64,000 nt of DNA from Isoetes taiwanensis (lineage: Eukaryota > Streptophyta > Lycopodiopsida > Isoetales > Isoetaceae), in assembly GCA_021234155.1 (NCBI GenBank), contig JAJEKV010000027.1:12864916-12928915 (forward strand), in the 5' to 3' direction. A program made the position numbers and the translations under genes. Shown one piece after another: positions 35,901-47,589 of this stretch. Within the stretch, counting starts at the first letter, position 1; each line of letters begins with the position of its first letter. The notes beneath the pieces were generated by a model, which searched no databases, was not told where the DNA came from, and was given only the letters and a program-made list of their open reading frames with translations.

Positions 35901-38830
35901 CTTGTTTTATATCTAATGAAACGCGTCGACATAGTGAAAAGCAAAGCAATAATCTCTAGTGTTTGAAGGATGTATCATAAATCCATGCAACAACCATAAT
36001 GATAATATATTGGGTATTCAAATCAAAGCAAACAAACTTATCTACATTAATCGTAACATTTGACGGGCGTTTATATATTTTGCTTGTCTTGTTTATCGCT
36101 AATTATTGTGGCAACACTTCAAGATACTATTTTGTATGTTGCATAAGGTAAAAAGATTCGCCACCACAACTAACCTCCAAATTCAATAATTCGCCACATA
36201 TTCTAAATATGCACATTCTGAATATTTCCCTTTGTGGGAAACCTTTATGCTAATTGCTTTTACACCCTAATCCTAAAAAAAACTTTAACCGTAAAGTAGT
36301 AACAAGTAAATGCATATTTAATGCCATATAGCTTCATAAGCAAAGAGATGATCATGTATTGTGTTATATGACCAAGCAATGAGACGATATATTGCTCGCA
36401 GATCCAAAGGTACAAATGTTTTCCTCGCATAACATACCTGTTTTCTACGTGACCTTCACAGATCTTCAGCTCTCTCGTTTCGCTTTTATAATCGATAGTT
36501 CCAGAAAGTTTCGTCTCCAAAACCAGCTAGCCTCAAGTAGCTTTTTGTGTGATTTCCAAATGCTCTAGGCAGTTCATATGAGTGCCGTGACCACCCGGAA
36601 ATATACGTGGGCTTCTAAGACATCATTTCAAAGGACATGAACCTCGTTGATTGCCGCTGCAGCCTACCGGTCGCAATCTCAAAAGCTATGTTATGATGTA
36701 AGTCACCTGGAGATGTAAAGCCGCTTATGGAAAGGCGCAACCGCGGCTCGAGATGCACTTCATACTTTTATAGCTTCAGAATAGTTTTCCAACTGATAAT
36801 GATTTTTCGGGCCAGCGAAGATACAATCTTGTTAAAAAATCTGATGCATCCAACAGCCCTTCGATTCCCATTCAAAATCATCAAGGTTTTTTGTCTCAGA
36901 ATAATACGGGTTCTCAAGACTTATCCGGAAAGCAGCATTTCGACTCCACCTCCTCGCAAGCCCAAGCTTAGCTTATATCTTCTCTCGTGATCTTCAAAAT
37001 TGCAGCCATTTATCTTATTCCATGTATGATGTGCTCTATGAAATGTGCAAACATTCAGAGACACCATGCAAAAGTCATAAGGTCAACTTCTAGAACTATA
37101 ATTCCCGCTGGTGACTCATGGAAGCAAGTTGGTCTAAATCCAACTACCGCCGTATTCCATGGGGCTTTATAAATGACTAAAGATTCAAATTGCAATTTCC
37201 CATGCTTTGACATATGATAGAGACCGTATAGCTTCAACTTAGATTTGCATGAAAGATGTGATTTTAAGTCCGCTTGGAGTAGCAAAAGAAAAATAAAAAA
37301 TTAGTGCATAAGTAATTCAATCTGATAATGACTGACTCTTTTGCAATATGTTGGTTAATTGAGCATGCTTGTTTGGTCTTCAAAGATCTCATTCCAAAGT
37401 TTACACAGTAGATTTCAGCACGCCAGTTGACTTTGAGTTAATGTATTCAATGTCATGATCTATAAATGTTCAAGTTCTATGCCCGATGTTCTTGCAATGT
37501 CTTTGTCCTCCGTTCAAGTGCAACTCCTCTTCCAAAATTTCTCCAAAATTCTAAAATCTATCTTCATTTAGCGAGATTTGATCCGCAAATAAAGCCTTAA
37601 GAATCAAATTCTAATACTCAAGCTATGTCGTATTTGTTCTGGTCTTTTTCGTGATGAAGAGATGTAATAAGCTCATGTACTAATTTACAAGGGTTTAATA
37701 TATTCCTTACAATTTTTGCTCATGTGGTCTCTCCCTCTCAAAAGTATATGAACCAATCGCATCATAACTTATTTTATACTCTACCATCTATATTTTGAAA
37801 TTGGCAACTCTAACCAACAATACTCAAAGCATTTACTTGATCCATCACTGCATAATCAAAGTGGTGGAGACATAACACTGCAAGTGAGATTGATTCCCTC
37901 TAGCACACCAGGCAAAGAATTTCTTCTTTTTCTCACTTTGAGTGTTTTGTTTGCTCGCAAGTGTTGAACTCGTAAAGTATGCTATTTTGGCACACTCTCA
38001 TGAAGAACTCAAGCCCAAAGAAAAGATTTCATCGTTGTCGGTAAATTTAAAAAGGCAACTACGCAAACTAGCAACCGCCCTTATTACTAGACCTTCCATA
38101 TTTTCTCTATGTGTAAGCTTTCCGGATTAAATCATCGTAATGGGCAATCAATAGTTTGCTAATCCATAAAACTAGAGCCGCAGTTTGAGCCAAACTGCAT
38201 TCTTTAGAAACCGTGCACGCAGAGCTTCAAGTTTCACACCATGTTTGTCCTACATAATTCCTCACATAAAATGAATCATTGAACTCATTTTCAACAGCCT
38301 ACTCAAGAAATGTGAAATTTCCAAAGTAAATGCTACAAGCTCCTTCAAGAACTTGCTTCGCTTTAACTTTTCCTCGAGAGCGCATTTTAGTAGCATGTGA
38401 AAAGGACATGTTTCCAAAATTCTCCAATATTTTAACTTCGACTTCTATGCACCTAATAGTCTTCTCATTTATATAACTCAAGTATCATCCCATATCATAT
38501 CGATGGTATTCCAAAGAAATTTAATGTGATGCCAAAAGAGTATCATGATCCAGAATTCACCACAGAGCTTCCCGAATATCTACCAAGCTTTAGACATAAT
38601 AGGTCATATTCTTTCCAAGTTTCCCATTGCCACAAAAGTTCTCCAATGGACTCATCATCACAAAGGAGAAAGTGGAGAAGCCAAGAAGCCTAATGAGAAC
38701 TAACCCTCCCGGATGCATAATGAGACCCTAACTCCTAACAAAACCCTAAAAAATAATGGGAGGATATTACACCCACCACAAAAGAAGCCTCCACCATGTG
38801 ATTTGCCCCTTCCTAAAAAATCAATCTACT
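32971..38830. other. No gene recognised (between LINE blocks 1 and 2)
   Basis: About 5.9 kb of AT-rich sequence. Small local repeats are present: GTATGAATCTCGCATA near 33155 and 33208, and a pair of AAAAGTTATGGCCA plus TGACTGTAATTTTA blocks near 34497 and 34670. An 89-codon frame at 33145-33414 (-) has no identifiable domain. If the LINE was split by an insertion, this is the inserted DNA. Confidence 0.35.
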
Positions 38831-38835
38831 AAGAA

Positions 38836-38965
38836 AAAGGGTGCACTCTAGAAATACTACTTAGTACACCTGGATGAATACATCCACCAAATCATATGAA
38901 AACCTTAGAGAGAACAGTACAAAAACACAAAAAAAACCCCCTGTTATAATAATGCTAGATATAGA
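38836..38965 (+). repeat. Dispersed repeat with GGGTGCACTCTAGAAATACTA end, copy 1
   Basis: Begins AAAGGGTGCACTCTAGAAATA and continues with the elements TGAATACA, ACC and CTGTTAT shared in order with 44782-44950. The first 21 bases also occur inverted at 42060-42082. This suggests the terminal sequence of a DNA transposon or MITE family. It abuts the 3' side of LINE block 2. Confidence 0.55.
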
Positions 38966-40900
38966 CATAGAGTTTAACCATGAATGAGAGAAATAATTTT
39001 AGGATGAAAGCGAATTTTCTTTAAGGCAATGTCAATGAAATTCCATCTAATTGTATTAAAGGCTCTCTTAAAATTTAGCTTAAGCAGAATACAAGCTTGC
39101 TTGGAGATTTTATTCCAATGAAGACCTTCCATGGCATTTATATAATTGTCCAGGATAAATCTATTGGGGAAGAAGGCAGATTGCTTTTCACTGATTTTTT
39201 ATTTTGGCACATAGCTTATAGGTAGAATTTGTCAAAGAAATTGGCCTATTCAAAGAAAAAAGAACTTGATTTTCACCTTTGGGCACTAAAGCACAAATCC
39301 AAAGAAAAGATAGAGGTGCAAATGGTTTTAAATTCCAAAATCCATGCACTAGACCAAAAGTCCGGGATTTCATAATATTCCAAAAGTGGAGGTAGAACTC
39401 TAGAGGAAAGCCATCGAGCTGATTTACCTTCCTTACTAAGCTCTTTTGAGCAGGAAAAATTAAGATACTATATATTTTTTTCATAAAAATGGTTTGGCTA
39501 TTTTTTCAAAATTTTACAAAGATTTTATGATATATATTTGGCTAAAGTTATTATTATTATTACATTTATATATATTTGGACCTCAAGTAAACTTTTGAAT
39601 TATGTAAACATAAGCTCACAACATAGCTTATAACATCCATAGTCTGAACTACATTCCATGCAACAACACCTTCTAGATATAGTGATCAAATTATGCACTT
39701 ATCTCTAACCTTATATTATGCAATCCAATCTCGTGCATCTAGAGGGATATTGACCTCCTCAAGATGCATATATATGGTATATGTATTAGGAAATTCATAG
39801 TTTGAAAACTATATCACCAATGATGGTAGGTGGGGATGCGAAAAGTCTATAATAAGAATTCATTTGTTTGGCTATTTATGATTTAATGTATAAATACTGT
39901 AATATAAAGGTTATTAATCCCCTTTTCTTTAATGAAAAAGGGGAAAATAGTTAATAATCTTGAAAAATAATGTGAAATGTTTGACCATGGCTATTTTTTA
40001 TTTTTTTAGATGAGATCCCCCTTCGCCGCAAAAATTGTCTAAACTCCCTAAAAAATCGCCATTTGGCTATTAATAGCCACTAATTTTTTCCATGCTCTTG
40101 AGAGTTCTGAAAATTACATCTTCAATTGGGATATTTGCAAGAGAAGCATCCATAATATCAACTGGATTAGCCAGCATATTTTCCAGACGAGAAATAAATC
40201 TATTTCCATTCAGAAGCTCATTTGTAGAAGGATTAGAGTCTGGAAAGAGAGAGGCATAATTCTCGAAAAAGAATTTCTTGATATCAGAGTTTGAGGTGAG
40301 AGAGGTACCGGAGCCAGTTTTAACTTGAGTTATTGAATTCTTGAGAAGCCTATTTCTTGCCACCCCGAAGAAGAATTTTGAGCTGCCATGATCTATCTCA
40401 CTGTTGTATTTGATCTTGCATTTGATAGCAGAACACTTAGCCTCTCTTTCTTCAACGTTTTTCAAGTGTCTCTCAATTAATTCTTCTCCAATTTGAAGGT
40501 CGTGATTGTGTGGATCTTCCTGGAGCATAGATCTAACTTACTTCATTTCCTTTGGTAAGAAGGGTTTCCTTTTCCTGTACTCTATTTAAATGCCTGCTTT
40601 TGGCCCAGTCTTTTGTCCAATTCCTTGGCTTTTCTAATCTTGGAATAAAAATATTTCGTGGAGCTATTAGAAGTCCCAGATTCAATGTTCTGATAAAATT
40701 CAGCAAAATCCTTATTGAATTCTTCACTGAGGAGAAGAGAATAGTTAAACTTAAAAGAAATATTGCCATCTCTGGGGATAGTAAGTAATGCTTAGTATGA
40801 CGGAATTGGGGTTGATGATCGGATATAGAAGTGCCTTCATCACTTGTGATAAAACAGTTATCCCAAACACAAGGAGCCCAAAAATGAACGACTACATTTA
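38950..40900 (-). mobile_element. LINE block 2: end of endonuclease, linker, and first half of RT
   Basis: On the - strand from 40900: TSISDHQPQF (40840-40805) is the endonuclease SDH motif. A linker follows with RNWTKDWAKSR (about 40620) and SSKFFFGVARNRLLKNSIT (about 40370-40310). The RT start reads QLDGFPLEFYLHFW (39425-39385), then FSLNRPISLTNSTYKLCAKI (about 39258-39200) and LLKLNFKRAFNTIRWNFI (about 39080-39030). The catalytic-region FDKAYD-type Asp is replaced by Asn in the last motif. The longest open pieces are 40070-40528 and 39188-39484. The block ends near 38950, in a SIIITGG motif. Confidence 0.8.
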
Positions 40901-40904
40901 ACCA

Positions 40905-41150
40905 GCATTAGACCACATAAAAACCATAGTATACGTAGTTTTTTATGCATGAATTTCTTTTCAGAGAAGAAACCATGCCATATAGTGGTTTGTCAAAACT
41001 ATAGTGGTTTCAGGATATTATCAATGCTAGTTATTAATGCCATAGTGGTATATTAAAACTAGTTGTGGTTTATGAAATACTTTTGTGCATACATAGTGGT
41101 TCGTTAATACGAGTAGATGCCACAATAAAACTATAATAAATTTTGACACA
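40905..41150. repeat. AT-rich spacer with repeated ATAGTGGT motif
   Basis: ATAGTGGTTT or ATAGTGGTAT recurs near 40981, 41001, 41043 and 41095. The inverse, AACCACTAT, appears near 47463, with TATAGTGGTTTTATA at 47584-47598. These could be subterminal repeats of one DNA transposon spanning the gap between LINE blocks 2 and 3. Confidence 0.35.
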
Positions 41151-41155
41151 GTTTG

Positions 41156-41220
41156 AAGAGTAGAATAGAATAGAATAGTTTTTTTAACGTCCACGGAGAC
41201 CAATACAATGGGCTAGCTTT
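41156..41220 (-). repeat. Retroposon 3'-end-like motif with a (TATTC)n tail, copy 2
   Basis: On the - strand GGTCTCCGTGGACGTTAAAA is followed by four TATTC repeats. This is the best preserved of three similar motifs in the window. The sequence just upstream on the - strand (41221-41330) would be its 3' untranslated part. Confidence 0.45.
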
Positions 41221-42630
41221 ATTATGCCCAAAATTCATCAATGTACATTACATGGCTTTGGCTCCAAGACGCTGAGATGTCTTAGTAGAATGAACAACAA
41301 GAAATAATTTATCCAATATCACTCTCGTGTCCTTAATCAGATACTAAACCACTTTTGATTGTACATTCAAAGTTATTTTTGACCCCCACAACTACTTTTA
41401 GATATACCCATATAAAGGATGAATATATAGTGTCAAAGTATATGTCAAGGCATAAGAGGAATGCTAATTTGACAAAAATATTATTCCCTTTGTATAAAGA
41501 GTTGTAACTAAGGGCTGAGGAAGAAGGAGTATGAAATGTGTGATACTTCAAGTGACATACACCGCTTGAGTGAGATCTCATCAATATGATATTTGGAGGA
41601 TAACATAATTGTAAGATGCTCTCAGCCGCCTACGTGTTCTTCAACATGGCAAGCATCTCAGAGGGCTAGTTTCTCCGTACAATAGAACCTCTCTCCTCTT
41701 CAATTGTGTAATTGTAAGGTGGAGCTTTGCAATGTGAGGGCTACCCTCCTGCAAAAGAAATGGATGGTGTGCAGGGGAGGCGCAGCAATCATCCTTGAAT
41801 TGTCTATGTCTAGATAATTTAAGTAGCATTAACATTACCTTTATTTTGTATTTTCTCCGCTTCCATTGTTGTTTGGGTCCTATGGCCAATTTGGTCACTA
41901 GTGGACGTATAAAGCCCTATCTATCTATCTAATATCATACCAAGTTTATTTCTTTTATTGCATTCTTGTGCTAAAGTTAAGAATGCCATGTTAGCGACCA
42001 ACTAGCATATATAGCACAACGAGAGGGGGTCATTTTTATATTTTTATATGCCTTTTCACATATTTCTAGAGTGCACCCTTTATGGGCTATTGATTTCCAT
42101 TGGCTGAAACAATCCACGGTTGCTGTCTTTCACGACCCATGTGGTTCCATGAACATTGTCCATATATATGCATCAAACTCCATACATTTTTCCCTCTAGA
42201 TTCTTGCTGCTGGAGTGAATACTCCGACATTCATGATCCACTACGACATTCTTGCTGACTAAAGGATATCACAAAGTGGATTCTCACTATATTCATTGTT
42301 TTGAAAGGTATTTGGAGTAATTCTAGGTTCTGAGTGTATTTCTCCTTTAATTAGTGTATGGGTTTTTCGCTTTTGTTACTTTTTGTAATCTAAAGGTTAA
42401 GGCGCGGCCGTTCTCATTAATACGCTGCTTCAAACGTATTTCCCTCGCTTCTTCTTGCTTTCTCGCTTTGCATCCAAATTTAAAGAAATTCAAAGAGTCA
42501 CTCGTAGACATATCGTGATAGATGTGTGCAAAAGGGCGTAGCTTAATTTTAATATCTTTACTGAATAGAATAGAATGTACAAAATGAACAATAGCAATAT
42601 ATAATAGTGTGATCAAGATACTCAAGTGTC
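41221..42630. other. No gene recognised
   Basis: Short frames only (83 codons at 41333-41584 and 85 codons at 41641-41898, both -), without domain signatures. An inverted copy of the AAAGGGTGCACTCTAGAAATA motif lies at 42060-42082. A short GAATAGAATAG run lies near 42565. Confidence 0.35.
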
Positions 42631-42657
42631 GCGATGTTTCCAATGTACTTTACAATA

Positions 42658-43155
42658 AATGAAATGCCCAAAATGCCATGGTCAACTAACTTCATGTTCA
42701 TTTTAAAGGAATTACCTAGATGAAACCCTAAAAATTCAACCAAATTACCAAATTAACCCTAGATCAAGTTAACATCGCTAATGGTCTTGATAACCACAAG
42801 CATGTTGCGCCTAAGAAGCCTTGCGTTCGCATTCTCTTCATGGAAGATTTGCAATGAAAAGAAGGCTTCCATTACGTAGAAATTGTGGGTCAACATCCAA
42901 TATGCAAACAATAATGAAATGCCCAAATGCCTTGGTTACTAAATCTATGTGCATTTTAAAGGAAATACCTAGATGAAACCCTTTCAAAATTCAACCAAAT
43001 TACAAGAATAATTTCTAGAGTATTAACATCAAGAATGCTTTGATAACCATAAGCATGTTGCCGCTCATGAAGCCCCCGCTAGTACTCCTTTGTGTTAGCT
43101 CTGCCATGGAAGATTTGCAACGCAGCAGTCGCATATGTAGAAACGGGTAGGCAAT
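42658..43155 (-). repeat. 254-bp tandem duplication with protein-like - strand reading
   Basis: Two head-to-tail copies begin AATGAAATGCCC at 42658 and 42912. They share TTTTAAAGGAA and ACCTAGATGAAACC, and a block near ATAACCA-AAGCATGTTG. On the - strand the copies read QIFHEENANARLLRRNMLVV and QIFHGRANTKEY at homologous places. It may be a duplicated exon of a decayed gene. The upstream - strand frame (43184-43402, MPFGRLPMFAIFEQLAEKF) may belong to the same gene. I do not recognise the family. Confidence 0.5.
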
Positions 43156-43424
43156 AGAGTGCTTGATATCTGCCCTTCTCATGCTATAGAATTGATGCCA
43201 CAAATTTAAAGCTCTTATTGAACTCCGCATCTCTCATCTTTAGCAAAGGAAAAACGCATATCTCTTTTCCTTCAAAAATTTTGTTGCATAATAAAATTTG
43301 TTCGCAAATTTTTGCATTCGAATGCATTTTATAACTTATGCTTGAAAATTTCTCTGCAAGCTGCTCAAAGATTGCAAACATTGGTAGTCTTCCAAAGGGC
43401 ATTTGATAATTTGATTAATATATA

Positions 43425-43770
43425 GGCATACACGAGGGTGAAGTACATTTGGATAGGCATATTCACCCCATTCCTTAATCTATACGTGCGTAAAGTTCAC
43501 CGTTTGTGGGGTATGCAAGTACAAAATTTGCCTCTTGTATAACAAGATTAATAAAATACTATAAGATTTCAATGAATACTATATGATATTTGTTTTAAAT
43601 GCGTGCAAAATACAATTATGAGGGCTCTCATTTGCCCTCTCACGTCACCCCGTGTGAATAGCGCCCAAACCAAAGGGGGTTTAAGGGTTTTAATTTAAAT
43701 ATGTTGGACCCAATGGTTGTGGTAATTAATGTCAATGGTAGTTATGTGTTGGTTGTTAATGTCAATGGTT
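43425..43770. mobile_element. MITE-like element, copy 2 (left arm degraded)
   Basis: Shares with the element at 32565 the blocks TTGGATAGGCATATTCACCC, TTTGTGGGGTAT, AATACTATAAGATTTC, GGGCTCTC, and GTCACCCCGTGTGAATA with GCGCCCAAACCAAAGG. The right arm is present; the left arm is shortened or lost. It confirms that the unit is a dispersed family rather than a one-off hairpin. Confidence 0.65.
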
Positions 43771-44589
43771 ACTTTATGTGTTGGTTGTTATGTGTTGGGG
43801 ATTTAATTTTTATGTTGAATGTTAATGGTTTGTGTTGCAAAAATTTTTTGCCCTTGAAGACCTTAGAGCGTCCCCCTCCCCTGATTGACAAAAATTTTAG
43901 AATTCAAACCCGAGAGAAAAAGCTACAGAATTCATTTTGAGGCTTTCATCACACAGCCAGCTTTTGAATTTGATGACAATAGAACATAAGTAAAAGTTAC
44001 TATAAAAAGATAGGCAGTTGATCCCATTGATACGAAAGTCATAAAATTTGCAAGCACAAAAAAAACCCACAATTGTTATGCTACATATTGTTACTTCCTT
44101 CAACTATTTCTCTTTCACAATGACACCATTGTTTTATCAATCCATATGATTTTGAATGGCATCTCTAGCTTAAAAGGTAATGCATGATTCACCTTATGCG
44201 TTTGATTAAAGTTCAAACCTACAATATAAATGCATTCTTGTGGTCACCTATTTGGTGATCTGCGTGACATGGAAAGAGGCGTGGAATAATCGCTGTGTGC
44301 ATAAGGAGAATCCGTTTATTGATTGAAGCTAAAAAATTTTGCTATGAACAATCCGGCAGCGGGAATATCAAGTTGGAAACAAGCGAGGAGGGCCTAAACT
44401 TGAATCTGCTGACAAATCTTAGGAAGGAAACAAAGGTTTCGCGTACTACATTGTAAGTCGGGGAAATATTACCGTAGAAAACATTATGCTAGCTGAAGAA
44501 ACATTAAAAATAAATACCTTTGTAAGTGTGAGCAAAATCCATCTTCGTGGTAGTAAAATCCCTCCGGCAATAAGAATCCAAGGAGACAG

Positions 44590-44702
44590 TACATGCATAT
44601 GCGCATGCACACGCATTTTACATGCACATGCACTTGCACTTGCACATCACAATACACATGCACACACATGCACATGCGGCGCACATGCAATACATGCATA
44701 AA
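44590..44702. repeat. ACATGCA/ACATGCACATGC microsatellite
   Basis: An alternating purine-pyrimidine tract built from CATGCA, CACATGCA and GCACTTGC units. CATGCA is also the RY element bound by plant B3 factors, but here the density is explained by the simple repeat. Confidence 0.8.
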
Positions 44703-44781
44703 AACAGTGGCCATTGCACAAACACATCTTGAGAGAAGACAACAACCCTCGGATTGTTCCAACCAAGCGAAAATCAACGTA

Positions 44782-44950
44782 TAAAGGTGCACTCTAGAAA
44801 TACTATTTGAAAATTACCTCCTTGAATACAACACCAGCAATGTAGAAAAACCATGTGGCGTGCAAAATCTAAAAGTAACCCTCTGTTATTATGCACATAA
44901 TAGGCATATAGGGAAACCATCAATATAAGGGTTTTGGTATGCGAGATGTG
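44782..44950 (+). repeat. Dispersed repeat with GGTGCACTCTAGAAATACTA end, copy 2
   Basis: Begins ATAAAGGTGCACTCTAGAAA and stays alignable with 38836-38965 through TGAATACA, AAAACC/AAACC and CTCTGTTATTATG. It differs by many substitutions. No inverted partner was found to its right. Confidence 0.5.
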
Positions 44951-45063
44951 TTTCGTAATTGCATGTCGAAAATATGTTTTCTTATAATATTTGGATTTAT
45001 TAATTAACAAATATGTGGGCATTAAGCCCTTCTTCAAACCCTAACTTTCCTCTGCGGCATAGC

Positions 45064-45895
45064 CATGGCGGCGGACGATCTTCAAGGGCGACATTTTTGT
45101 TCAGGTTATTCGAGAGTTAGCATGAACTTGAGGTTGGATTTGTGAGGGTATAAATCGGCATAACATTCCGAACATGATGGTCGAAGGATTAACAAATCCG
45201 TTTATTGAAATTTAACTAGATGCAAGTTATCCAGCCATCCGCGGTATCACGGGTGATGTCGGCATGAAAGCGAATAAGATAAGTCTCTAATCGATCAATG
45301 GTCTATTATCAAAAACTTTTCATTCCTAAGCTTCTTATTCCGACAGCATATACATAGGTATGAAGCTTCTTATTTGTGTAGAAAACCCTCATGTTTCATT
45401 ACTTGTTTCATTCTTATTGCCATGGCATTACATACATCATATGCCATGAAACCAAGTGTTCCTGCGGCTATTCTTCTTTGGTGCCTCTATTGCGTCTGAG
45501 GGACCAACATTTTCTTACTAATTTCGTAGGAGTTTACCAAATTTTTTCACCATAATGCAAGGTATTTCCACACACACACCGCAATTCTACCGTTTACGTG
45601 ATGAAAGCGCGCATAGTGACTTCTTAGGTGAACCGCTTGCTGCGAAAATATGCACCATGTTTCCCTAAAAGTTACAAGAACTTTTCCTTAAAAGTTCCTT
45701 GTATTTTCTGCAGCTTCGGGCAGTGGCTCTTCCATTGATGAAACCATATCTTGATCCTCAAACTGATCACATGCCGAGTGCGGTCGGCGGGACCCCACGC
45801 AAAACGAGATGGATTGCAACTCCGTTTTCCCCTATACAACAACGCTACGGCGATAATGATTTGATAATGCTAGTGATATGGTGAATCTGTCAAGA
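45064..45895 (+). other. Exon-like stretches of an unidentified gene (weak)
   Basis: AAACCCTAA (about 45037) precedes ATGGCGGCGGACGATCTTCA at 45065, which opens a short frame (MAADDLQGRHFCSGYSRVS). Further on, TTTTCTGCAG at about 45704-45713 resembles a splice acceptor. It is followed by an open run to 45884 reading LPLMKPYLDPQTDHMPSAVG and TPRKTRWIATPFSPIQQRYG, which has the look of real protein. I do not recognise the family, and no donor/acceptor pair joining the two was proven. It could be a gene fragment. Confidence 0.25.
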
Positions 45896-47580
45896 ACATC
45901 TCGTTTTTCTTACGTTTTGGCATTCTTTGGTTTATTCTTGTGTTGTTTGTGCAAGACTAAATTATCTGGAGTTTTCATTCTTTTTCTTCTCACGGTTGGC
46001 TCTTGCGGAGCCGGCTACAACTTTATCTTGGCATTAGTTTTGCTTTTTCTTGATGCTGCAATGGGAATGGTAAGATGAAGCGGATGGGTTGGATTGAATT
46101 TTAGCTAAGTAATTTGGAATCGATTTGATTTCACCTTCAAAAGCCCAAATGGTACAACTTTTCCTCCTTGATATGATTGCTCGAGAGTTAGATTAATATC
46201 TCAAGTTGCGAAATTGACAAAATGCAAAATATATTTGCTATCTGCTTGGTTATATCTTCAAGGCATGTTGGTGTGCAACCGTGTCACAAGCATGGAGTTC
46301 TAATTCGCGAGCTTCTGTTGCACTAGGACATAAGTCTTTGGAGTAAAGAAATATTAGGTTTTCAGCAGAAGTGAGCATTACCATGTTGGTTTTGTCGATT
46401 AGTCCTTGTCTTGCATCTATGCTTTTAAGTGACATTTAGCGGCTACCATACAACATTTTGAATTCGAAATCAAAGGTATTCTCCATGTATTACGCTTTTG
46501 TAGTTGTTCGATTCGGAAGCGAGTTGGCAAATGTCACCACATGGTCGAATTTAAGACCTATTATAAAGGTGGGGAGTACTTCAATGTTTCTCAATGTTTA
46601 CGAGAATGTGAATGATATCATATACATATTTATTTATAATTTTGTTACGATGATTTTCAAATGCAGATCCAGCAGACGATTGTCTTTCTATGCTATGAGA
46701 ATTGGGAAATTCGGTTCGTGACCCGGGGAAGAAGCGACAAAATTATGGGAAATTTTGATGTTGAAACCATGTGGTAAAAAAGAAAAATGGAGCGATTCAC
46801 TTTGCATAAAATCGTTCTTCAACAATAATGTATCTTTTAGAAAGTTCAAAGTTCTTATTATTGGGTGGAATACGGGGTTTCAAATCCACTGTTTGAGGTA
46901 TATAGCGACCTGATATTTCATGGGCTGACTTAATATTGTTCTAACAAACCACCAACCGTTATGCTTTATACAAATTCTCTTTGTTTTTCATCTAAAAAGT
47001 AAATGAGATGTTGAATAAAACTTGTTTTTAATTTCTTGTGTAAACCACTCTTAAATTCCAAATAAAAATATAAAGAAATTTGATGAGAAGCTATAACTAG
47101 TTATTGGAGAAACTAATAACAATTACTGGCACATTTAAGCATTATAAATGGCAATGATTTTCAACTTAAATATGCACTATTACGTTTAGTAAACTAATAT
47201 TGATTGCATTGTCTAAAACATCAACCCTTTGTGGTTAATACCAAATAGGTCGCCTTCACTATCTTTGTGGAAAACCATCATAGGTTAGCCCATATGTTTT
47301 TAAATAAAAAGTTGAACCATCTTATTGTATCGAACAACAATGGTTCAAATAAAAGGATGTAGCCAACTTCATTAAAATCACTAACAGTTTAGATCCTAGG
47401 CACATATTAAAACATAGCAATAAAGCGCTATTAAAAAAAATGGTGTAAAATTGAACATACTAACCACTATTATATACCATGGTAGTAAACTATAGGAATA
47501 GACTAGAATAATAGACCATGAGTAAGAACCACATTGTGTAACTAGCTGTGGTTATTCAACATACTTAGTGATATTATTTT
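45896..47580. other. No gene recognised
   Basis: AT-rich. A hydrophobic 66-codon frame at 45878-46078 (+) is probably chance. The last 400 bp (47180-47590) carry AACCACTAT-type motifs that mirror those at 40905-41150. Confidence 0.35.
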
Positions 47581-47589
47581 ATTATAGTG

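Noticed and set aside
44590-44702. Cluster of RY (CATGCA) regulatory elements
   Set aside because: The motif density is fully explained by the simple repeat, and no seed-type gene starts nearby.
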